The translations under genes were made by a program, and so were the position numbers. A stretch of 44,086 nt of DNA, taken from assembly GCA_007135605.1 (NCBI GenBank), contig SLIN01000043.1:1-44086 (forward strand), written 5' to 3'. Below, in pieces: positions 38,070 through 44,086 of this stretch (the stretch's first letter is position 1; every line of letters starts with the position of its first letter). This stretch comes from Spirochaetales bacterium. GTDB taxonomy: Bacteria > Spirochaetota > Spirochaetia > DSM-27196 > SKKC01. The notes beneath the pieces were generated by a model. The model had not been told where the DNA came from. It searched no databases and saw only the letters and a list, made by a program, of their open reading frames with translations.

Positions 38070-40147
38070 TGCGGCCCCGATTCCGGTGCGGTCAGTTAGC
38101 TGCTATCGGCGTTCCAATGATTATGCTCCTCTCGGCGTTACCCGTCCTGGTTTCGCTCGTACCGCAACAAGTGCACGCGCAGAGCGTCGACTTCGATGAG
38201 CTCGAGGCTGCCGAAGAGTTCGGGTGGGGCGTACGCGCGTTTCATCGGGGATACTTCCAGGATGCGATTCGAAGCTTCACTCGATCGCTCTCGCTCGATC
38301 CGGAAAACGAATTGACTCGCGAGTGGCTCGGCCGTGCGTACTTCCGGGCCGGTCTGGAGCAAGCAGCCATGAGCGAGTGGGGCGGCCTGCTGGATCGAAC
38401 GGCCGGGTCGCTCTACATCGAGCAGCTACTCGATCAGCTGACACAAACGCAGCTGGTTGATCCGGACGCCATGGCGACCGAGCCGTATGTGAACGCGCGT
38501 GAGATCGATGGTCGTCGCGGTGAGATCGACGTTTTTCGTAGACCGACGTCGATTCTCTCTCGAGACGACGGATCGCTGCTCGTAGTTTCGTTCGGAACGC
38601 ACGAAATCAGCGTCCTCGATGTGAATGGAGCACGAATCGGCCGGTGGCGCGGCGGTGCGATCGGGTTCGACGCTCCGTACGACATAGTGGAGAGCGGAGG
38701 CGACTATTTCGTTACCGAGTTCAGCGCGGACAGGATTTCACGGCTCGACCGGAACGGAAACAGGATCGCTACATTCGGAGAATCGGGACTCGGCAACGGT
38801 GAGTTGATCGGCCCGCAGTATATCGCTGCCGATGGTCACGGCTACCTCTACGTTAGCGACTGGGGTAACCGGAGGATCGTACGCTTCAACGAGGAGGGAG
38901 AGTATATCCACGCGTTCGGCGATCGGGCGCAGGGAGCGTTTCCCGGCTTACGGGAGCCGACCGGCGTTGCGTGGAGTAACGGTACCGTCTATGTAGCCGA
39001 TTCGGCTCACAATGCGCTCTTTGCCTTCGACGAGAGCGGTAACTACCTCGAAACGCTCGGCGAAGGGAGGGTCGACGGAGTCGAAGGAGTTTCGGTCTTC
39101 TCCGACCGCGAGCTGCTGCTCGGGCGGCGTGACCGGGTCGATCTGATCGATGTTGAGCGCGACACGATTCGCTCGATCAGTGAGCTCGACGGAGCGGGGC
39201 GCCGGGTAGTAAGCGCGATGCGTGAAGTGAATGGCGATATCGTTGCGGTCGATTTCGATGCCAACACACTCTACTACCTTACCGAGCGCCCTGCGCTCTA
39301 TACCGGATTGAGAACGCAGGTCGAGCGTATCGACAGCGATTCGTTTCCTACCGTCGTCGTAGATGTCCGCGTCGAGGACAGGAATGGAAATCCGATCGTC
39401 GGTCTGCGCGGCAACAATTTCGTTATCACCGAGGAGGGCGGTGCGGTTCACGATACGGCACTCATATATGCGGCCGACCGCGACACGAATCCCGCCGTGT
39501 CGCTGCTTGTCAGTCGGGAAACCTCGATTGAGGGTATGCGTTCCGAAGTTGAGCGTACGCTGAGAGGAGTGCATGAGTCGGTGAGCGAGGTCGGTGAAAT
39601 CGGGCTGATACTATCCGGCCGCCAACCGATTGTCGCGCAACCTCCGACCGCCGGGACAGCCAGGTTCGTAGAGGACGGAACGGCCGCGGGAGCGTATGAC
39701 GGTGAACATGAGTTCGATAGAGCCGTCAGGCTCGCTGCCGGCGAGCTCATGCGTGCGCGCGGTCGACGGAGCGTCACCTATCTCTCCGACGGCACGCTGC
39801 CCGACGACGCGTTCGACACATACGATCTCGTCGAGGTAGCTTCCTATATGCGAAATAACGGCATTCGCTTCGACCTGCTGCTGGTTGGCGGCGGTCAAGC
39901 CGACGATCGTCTCGAATACCTCGTGGATGCTACGAACGGAATGGTTGTACGCCCCGAGGGGCCTCGCGGTCTACTGCCGTACGAAGAAGCGGTAATCGCG
40001 CGGCCGAGCGGCCGTTACGTGTTGCGTTTTAGGACGCCTCGAGACGGCGACTTCGGTCGTCGATACCTTCCGTTGGAGGTCGAGGCGGCACTCGGCCGTC
40101 GCACCGGCCGGGCGGAAAGCGGATACTTCGCTCCCTTTGAGTTCTAA
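38069..40147 (+). CDS. Secreted TPR + NHL beta-propeller + VWA-like protein
   Basis: A 692-residue exported protein. Signal peptide about 1-37, ending V-H-A. Residues 45-125 contain TPR-like helices (F-H-R-G-Y-F-Q-D-A-I-R-S-F). About 155-410 are NHL-type propeller blades, for example Y-I-A-A-D-G-H-G-Y-L-Y-V-S-D-W-G-N-R-R-I-V-R-F near 251-273. About 430-620 look like a von Willebrand A domain with Y-L-S-D-G-T near 571-576, but the metal-site D-x-S-x-S is S-R-E-T-S (482-486), so its first Asp is lost. It is probably a periplasmic or surface binding protein in the envelope. Translation is coupled to the preceding TPR gene. Confidence 0.8.
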   Translation: MRPRFRCGQLAAIGVPMIMLLSALPVLVSLVPQQVHAQSVDFDELEAAEEFGWGVRAFHRGYFQDAIRSFTRSLSLDPENELTREWLGRAYFRAGLEQAAMSEWGGLLDRTAGSLYIEQLLDQLTQTQLVDPDAMATEPYVNAREIDGRRGEIDVFRRPTSILSRDDGSLLVVSFGTHEISVLDVNGARIGRWRGGAIGFDAPYDIVESGGDYFVTEFSADRISRLDRNGNRIATFGESGLGNGELIGPQYIAADGHGYLYVSDWGNRRIVRFNEEGEYIHAFGDRAQGAFPGLREPTGVAWSNGTVYVADSAHNALFAFDESGNYLETLGEGRVDGVEGVSVFSDRELLLGRRDRVDLIDVERDTIRSISELDGAGRRVVSAMREVNGDIVAVDFDANTLYYLTERPALYTGLRTQVERIDSDSFPTVVVDVRVEDRNGNPIVGLRGNNFVITEEGGAVHDTALIYAADRDTNPAVSLLVSRETSIEGMRSEVERTLRGVHESVSEVGEIGLILSGRQPIVAQPPTAGTARFVEDGTAAGAYDGEHEFDRAVRLAAGELMRARGRRSVTYLSDGTLPDDAFDTYDLVEVASYMRNNGIRFDLLLVGGGQADDRLEYLVDATNGMVVRPEGPRGLLPYEEAVIARPSGRYVLRFRTPRDGDFGRRYLPLEVEAALGRRTGRAESGYFAPFEF

Positions 40148-40162
40148 ATTTATCCGGTACTT

Positions 40163-40190
40163 TTCGGACGGCACTCGAGGAGTGTATATT
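40163..40190 (+). promoter_or_regulatory. Candidate clpS-clpA promoter
   Basis: TTCGGA (40163-40168) and TATATT (40185-40190) are 16 bp apart, leaving a leader of about 40 bases before clpS. Other AT-rich hexamers (CATAAT 40208-40213) compete, so this is weak. Confidence 0.25.
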
Positions 40191-40236
40191 CAACGATATC
40201 GGTATAGCATAATCCCGCACTGGGGGAGTAGTCGTA

Positions 40237-40551
40237 ATGGCGAGTCGAGATCACTACGATGAGGGGCAACTTCAGGAGAAAAAGGATGAGAAGCTCAAGG
40301 CACCCGACATGTATCGGGTGGTTCTCCATAATGACGATTACACGACGCAGGAGTTCGTCGTCGAGGTTCTCGTCAAGGTGTTTCACAAGAGTGTAGTGGA
40401 TGCGACGAGGATCATGTTGAGTGTGCACCGTAACGGTATCGGGCAGGTCGGGGTTTTTACCTATGACATTGCCGCAACGAAGGTACGGCAGGTCCATCAG
40501 ATGGCGCGAGAGCGGGAGTTCCCGCTCAAGTGCACCATCGAGAAGGCATAG
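40237..40551 (+). CDS. clpS: ClpS adaptor protein
   Basis: A 104-residue ClpS. After a charged N-terminal arm (1-24) comes Y-R-V-V-L-H-N-D-D-Y-T-T-Q-E-F-V-V-E-V-L, whose N-D-D forms the N-degron pocket, then M-L-S-V-H-R-N-G-I-G and a C-terminal E-F-P-L-K-C-T-I. ClpS carries proteins with destabilising N-termini (Leu, Phe, Tyr, Trp) to ClpAP. GGGGGAG 8 bases before the ATG is a strong ribosome site. It precedes clpA by 30 bases, with aat after that. Confidence 0.95.
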   Translation: MASRDHYDEGQLQEKKDEKLKAPDMYRVVLHNDDYTTQEFVVEVLVKVFHKSVVDATRIMLSVHRNGIGQVGVFTYDIAATKVRQVHQMAREREFPLKCTIEKA

Positions 40552-40581
40552 CAGCCGTGCTGTTCGGTGGAGTGTAAGCGA

Positions 40582-42936
40582 ATGAGAGTGAATCAGGAAG
40601 TTCAGGATGTCCTGAACGCCGCCTATCAAGAGGCGAAGCAGCGTAGCCACGAGTATCTTACGCCGGAGCATGTTCTGTATGCGGCGTTGCACTTCGAATA
40701 TCCGAGGGAAGTGCTCATCGAATGCGGAGCGGAGCCGGATGCGGTACGAAACGAGATCGACGAGCATCTGAAGACCCGTGTCCCGAGTGTCGACGATGTT
40801 GAGCCGACGCAGAGCGTCAGCTTTCATAACGTGATCGAGCGTGCGGTGTTTCATACTCAGAACGCCTCAAAGGACGAGGTAGATCTCGGCGACATTCTCG
40901 TCTCGATTTTTGATGAGGATGAGAGTTTCGGTAGCTACTTTCTGCGAAAATCCGGTATTTCGAGACTGAATCTTCTCGAGACGATCTCGCATGGGGTACA
41001 ACCCGACGATTTCGAGGACGGCGAGGTCGATGCCGAAGACGACGAGGAGGAGTCGACCGGCACCGGGCGGAAACGCAAGGACCCGCTCGAACAGTTTACC
41101 GATAATCTGACTCAACTCGCCGCCGACGGCAAGCTCGAACCGGTAATCGGGCGTGACGACATCATCGAGCGCACGGTACAGGTGCTTTGCCGCCGGCTGA
41201 AGAACAACCCTGTGCTTCTCGGCGATCCGGGAGTCGGCAAGACGGCGATCGCAGAGGGGCTCGCGCAGCGAATAGCCGACGAGAGCGTGCCGGCTCTCCT
41301 CAAGAGCTATACGATCTTCAGCCTCGATATGGGTCGAGTTCTCGCGGGTACCCGATATCGCGGCGATTTCGAGGAGCGCATGAAGCAGGTCATCAGCGCC
41401 CTCCAGAAACGTGAGAAAGTGATCCTCTTCATCGACGAGATTCACACCATCGTCGGCGCCGGTGCCGTGTCGGGCGGTGCAATGGACGCGAGCAATATGC
41501 TGAAGCCGGCCTTGAGCGCCGGAGATATTCGAGTAATCGGAAGTACCACCTACGAGGAATACAAGAAGTATTTCGAGAAAGATCGGGCGCTCAGTCGACG
41601 CTTTCAGAAAATCGAGGTCCCCGAGCCGAGTGAGGAGGACGCCTACCAGATACTCATGGGACTGCGATCGAAGTACGAGGATTACCACCATGTGCGTTAC
41701 AGCGATGACGCGTTGCATGCGGCGGTGAACCTGAGTGCGCTCTATATCACCGACCGTCATCTGCCGGATAAGGCGATCGACGTTATGGATGAAAGCGGTG
41801 CGTTTATGCGTATGAAGACATTCCGCGAAGGCGAGGAAGAGGGCGATCCGGTAACGATTCTCGAGGGTGATATCGAGAAGGTGGTTAGTAAGATCGCCAA
41901 GATACCTGAACGTACCGTGAACGCGAGTGAAGGGGCTCGCCTGCAGAATCTCGAGTCAGACTTGCAGAACGTGGTTTTCGGGCAGGACAGCGCAATTCGC
42001 CTCGTCGTGGACGCGGTGAAACGTTCGCGCGCCGGATTCCGTAAAGGCGATAAGCCGGTGGCGAGCTTTCTGTTCGTCGGACCGACCGGCGTGGGCAAGA
42101 CAGAGCTCGCACGGCAGCTGTCGGAGACTCTGGGTGTCGGAATGCATCGCTTCGATATGAGCGAGTTCCAGGAGAAACATACCGTCAGTCGCTTGCTCGG
42201 ATCTCCTCCGGGCTATATTGGCTATGAAGAAGGCGGCATGCTGACTGATGTCGTGCGCAAGACGCCCCACTGCGTGCTTCTCCTCGATGAGATCGAGAAG
42301 GCGCATCAGGACATATTCAATGTCCTCTTACAGGCCATGGACTACGCTACGATCACCGACAACACCGGCAGAAAGGCCGACTTCCGCAATGCGATAATTA
42401 TCATGACGAGCAATGCCGGCGCACGTGAGATCGGTAAACCGATGATCGGGTTCGGTCAGCGGTCGGTAACGAATCAGGCAATCGACGACGCGGTCGAGCG
42501 GATCTTCAGTCCGGAGTTCCGCAATCGGCTCGACAAAGTGGTCGTTTTCAATGCGCTCGGTCAGGATATAACCGAGAATATCGTGCTCAAAGAGATCAAC
42601 GAGTTCCGTGAGCAGCTTGCCGAAAAGCAGGTCACCCTCGAGCTTACCGACGAGGCGCTCAGCTGGCTTGCCGAACGGGGGTATAGCGAGGAGTTCGGCG
42701 CACGGAATATCTCCCGGCTGATCGAAGAGAAGATCAAGAGCTACTTCGTCGACGAGGTTCTTTTCGGCTCCCTCGCACGAGGCGGCACCGCGCGGGCGGA
42801 AGTCGTTGACGATGATGTGGTAGTACGGACCATCGAGTCCTCCGGCTCCGAGGCGAGGTCGTCGGGCGAGGACGAGAACGAGGGAGAGTCGTCGGAGCGG
42901 AAGGCGCCCGAAGACGAATCGGCAACTGTCGAGTGA
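40582..42936 (+). CDS. clpA: ATP-dependent Clp protease ATP-binding subunit ClpA
   Basis: A 784-residue Hsp100 ATPase. Clp_N repeats (1-145) bind ClpS; an acidic linker (about 145-165) follows. The first AAA+ module has G-D-P-G-V-G-K-T near 215 and L-F-I-D-E-I-H near 286; the second has G-P-T-G-V-G-K-T near 502 and L-L-L-D-E-I-E-K near 572. There is no ClpB-type middle coiled coil, and an I-G-F ClpP-docking loop (M-I-G-F-G-Q) is present. The ATG at 40582 has GGAG 8 bases upstream, so it is preferred to GTG at 40567. The last 40 residues are an acidic tail. ClpP is not encoded in the window. Confidence 0.95.
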   Translation: MRVNQEVQDVLNAAYQEAKQRSHEYLTPEHVLYAALHFEYPREVLIECGAEPDAVRNEIDEHLKTRVPSVDDVEPTQSVSFHNVIERAVFHTQNASKDEVDLGDILVSIFDEDESFGSYFLRKSGISRLNLLETISHGVQPDDFEDGEVDAEDDEEESTGTGRKRKDPLEQFTDNLTQLAADGKLEPVIGRDDIIERTVQVLCRRLKNNPVLLGDPGVGKTAIAEGLAQRIADESVPALLKSYTIFSLDMGRVLAGTRYRGDFEERMKQVISALQKREKVILFIDEIHTIVGAGAVSGGAMDASNMLKPALSAGDIRVIGSTTYEEYKKYFEKDRALSRRFQKIEVPEPSEEDAYQILMGLRSKYEDYHHVRYSDDALHAAVNLSALYITDRHLPDKAIDVMDESGAFMRMKTFREGEEEGDPVTILEGDIEKVVSKIAKIPERTVNASEGARLQNLESDLQNVVFGQDSAIRLVVDAVKRSRAGFRKGDKPVASFLFVGPTGVGKTELARQLSETLGVGMHRFDMSEFQEKHTVSRLLGSPPGYIGYEEGGMLTDVVRKTPHCVLLLDEIEKAHQDIFNVLLQAMDYATITDNTGRKADFRNAIIIMTSNAGAREIGKPMIGFGQRSVTNQAIDDAVERIFSPEFRNRLDKVVVFNALGQDITENIVLKEINEFREQLAEKQVTLELTDEALSWLAERGYSEEFGARNISRLIEEKIKSYFVDEVLFGSLARGGTARAEVVDDDVVVRTIESSGSEARSSGEDENEGESSERKAPEDESATVE

Positions 42937-42959
42937 TTGGCGGTCGGTAATGAGCGTTC

Positions 42960-43688
42960 GTGGCTGAAGACTACGATTTTCCGTGGCTCGACGAGCACGA
43001 CCGTTTTGCCTTCCCGCCGGTAGAGACCGCCTCGCCGGAGGGTATTGTCGGTGTCGGAGGGAATCTGAGCCCCGGCATGGTACTCAGTGGCTACCGGCAG
43101 GGAATCTTCCCATGGTATGCGCCGGGCGAACCGGTTCTGTGGTGGTCACCGGATCCTCGTGCGGTGATACTGCCCGATACGCTACACGTACCGAAATCGA
43201 TGCGGAGAATTCTCCGCCGGCGTGAGTTCACCCTGACGATCGACCGTGCGTTCGAGCGGGTGATCGTCGAGTGTGCAACCGCCGAGCGGGATCACGACGG
43301 CACCTGGATTACCGACGAGATGAACGACGCGTACGTAAGGCTGCACCGGCTGGGATATGCGCACTCGGTGGAGGTGTGGCACGGATCGGAGCTGGCGGGA
43401 GGACTGTACGGCATCGGGCTCGGAGCCGCGTTCTTCGGCGAAAGCATGTTCTCGCGTGTCTCGAACGCATCGAAGGCTGCATTCATCCCGTTCGCGCGGG
43501 CGATGTTTCGCGCCGGCGTGCGCTTTATCGACTCTCAGGTGTACACAGACCACATGGCGCGACTCGGTGCGGTGGAGATACCGCGCAGTCGCTTCGTTGC
43601 CCTTTTACACGAGGCTCTATCCGTGCCCGACCCGAAAGGAGCGTGGACCGCACGCGAATCGTTGCTCGAGGAGGCGGCGAAGCCGTAG
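42960..43688 (+). CDS. aat: Leucyl/phenylalanyl-tRNA-protein transferase
   Basis: A 242-residue Aat. Signatures: G-V-G-G-N-L-S-P-G-M-V-L-S-G-Y-R-Q-G-I-F-P-W-Y near 31-53, W-W-S-P-D-P-R near 61-67, T-W-I-T-D-E-M near 118-124, G-Y-A-H-S-V-E-V-W near 134-142 and F-F-G-E-S-M-F-S near 160-167. It adds Leu or Phe from tRNA to proteins with N-terminal Arg or Lys, creating the N-degrons read by ClpS-ClpA encoded just upstream. GTG start, 23 bases after clpA. The three genes make a complete tagging and delivery path. Confidence 0.95.
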   Translation: MAEDYDFPWLDEHDRFAFPPVETASPEGIVGVGGNLSPGMVLSGYRQGIFPWYAPGEPVLWWSPDPRAVILPDTLHVPKSMRRILRRREFTLTIDRAFERVIVECATAERDHDGTWITDEMNDAYVRLHRLGYAHSVEVWHGSELAGGLYGIGLGAAFFGESMFSRVSNASKAAFIPFARAMFRAGVRFIDSQVYTDHMARLGAVEIPRSRFVALLHEALSVPDPKGAWTARESLLEEAAKP

Positions 43689-43729
43689 CGTCTCGGCATT
43701 CGATGGCCGATCGCCGGAGAGTTCCCGGC

Positions 43730-43744
43730 CGCGGTCGTACCGCG
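43730..43744. terminator. Hairpin between convergent aat and nucleoside-kinase genes
   Basis: CGCGGT-cgt-ACCGCG is a perfect 6-bp stem with a 3-base loop, in the 117-base gap between convergent genes. It has no T-run; it could act in both directions. Nothing else is seen in the gap. Confidence 0.35.
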
Positions 43745-43805
43745 TTGGAGACGTGTCGCTTCCGGGACGGGTAGTGTAGGTCCGGATCGCCCCGTGCTTT
43801 CCGAG

Positions 43806-44086
43806 TCAGTACTCGAATGCACTGTCGCCGATGAATTCACGAAGAATGCTCTGATCGGGTACCTCGCTCGAAGGAATCGGCGTGAAGTTGTCGAGAAAGT
43901 GCATTAGTCGGATCGCCTCGTGATACACTGAATCGTACGGTTTCACCTCGCGCAACAGCGGTTCTGCATACGGTTTGAGCACTCCGAGCTCATAATCGAG
44001 TGCAGAATTGAACGCGACGTTCGCCTTGCTCTGATACGGGAATATGTTTCGATCTTCGCCGCGTCGAACGCTCGGCCACATCTCGA
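43806..44086 (-). CDS. Nucleoside kinase (uridine-kinase-like), C-terminal part
   Basis: The gene enters from the right edge; about 93 C-terminal codons are visible and the frame stays open to the end of the window. The sequence runs V-R-R-G-E-D-R-N-I-F-P-Y-Q, then N-V-A-F-N-S-A-L-D-Y-E-L-G-V-L-K, and ends S-I-L-R-E-F-I-G-D-S-A-F. I recall this ending from the roughly 550-residue nucleoside kinases that join TGS/threonyl-tRNA-synthetase-like domains to a uridine-kinase fold, found in spirochaetes, Bacteroidetes and clostridia. The P-loop is outside the window, so the call rests on the C-terminus alone. Convergent with aat. Confidence 0.65.
   Translation of the reverse strand, partial: EMWPSVRRGEDRNIFPYQSKANVAFNSALDYELGVLKPYAEPLLREVKPYDSVYHEAIRLMHFLDNFTPIPSSEVPDQSILREFIGDSAFEY

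Noticed and set aside
1-44086. CRISPR arrays, tRNA or rRNA genes, transposases and prophage genes
   Set aside because: No spaced direct repeats, cloverleaf-like intergenic sequence or mobile-element proteins were found; gaps are short and accounted for.

Overview
The window reads as chromosomal housekeeping DNA of a spirochaete, most likely a free-living member of the Spirochaetales (Spirochaeta / Alkalispirochaeta / Salinispira-like). Genus cannot be fixed without a database. The grounds are a very long membrane-anchored coiled-coil protein of the spirochaetal type upstream of grpE-dnaK-dnaJ, two bactofilins, a YaaR (DUF327) protein, two apolipoprotein N-acyltransferases flanking rho-rpmE with rpsT and HU nearby (an order I recall from treponemes), Rho with a long disordered N-terminus, moderately high G+C, many acidic proteins and frequent GTG starts. 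There is no phage, transposase, CRISPR array, tRNA or rRNA gene.

Layout. 1-4724: start of rnfC on the minus strand, then a plus-strand run rplU-prp-rpmA-obgE-nadD-LCP-like-rsfS. 4746-5834: a divergent pair, a hyperacidic small protein (minus) and a HAD phosphatase (plus). 5974-14473: the coiled-coil giant, grpE-dnaK-dnaJ, a secreted protein with four EF-hand-like loops, and a SpoU rRNA/tRNA methyltransferase. 14470-18908: minus-strand purF-purM-purN-purD. 19118-19894: TatD nuclease (minus). 20138-22246: membrane-anchored degenerate LytM protein, bactofilin and YaaR. 22336-22464: a structured inverted-repeat element between convergent genes. 22465-27199 (minus): PlsC acyltransferase and a heterodimeric ABC exporter. 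27302-29698: rpsT, HU, lnt. 29787-31291: response regulator, stand-alone cyclase-tail protein, second bactofilin, possible micro-ORF. 31299-33633: structured rho leader, rho, rpmE2. 33623-35329 (minus): second lnt. 35410-40147: galactokinase-like GHMP kinase, surE, TPR protein, secreted TPR/NHL/VWA-like protein. 40237-43688: clpS-clpA-aat, an N-degron pathway. 43806-44086 (minus): C-terminus of a nucleoside kinase.

The main themes are translation and ribosome assembly (L21, L27, Prp, Obg, RsfS, S20, L31), proteostasis (GrpE/DnaK/DnaJ, ClpS/ClpA/Aat), purine synthesis from PRPP, and the envelope (bactofilins, LytM and LCP relatives that have lost catalytic residues, lipoprotein acylation, a lipid-linked ABC pair). 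The most novel-looking signals are the palindromic elements at convergent gene ends, the response regulator / cyclase-tail / bactofilin module, the inactive-looking LytM-bactofilin-YaaR cluster, the hyperacidic protein, the structured rho leader, and Prp retained beside an L27 with no cleavable extension. Promoters recur as TTGACC followed by an 18-bp spacer and a TA-rich -10 (rplU, grpE, purF). All function calls rest on motifs and remembered family features; no search was run.
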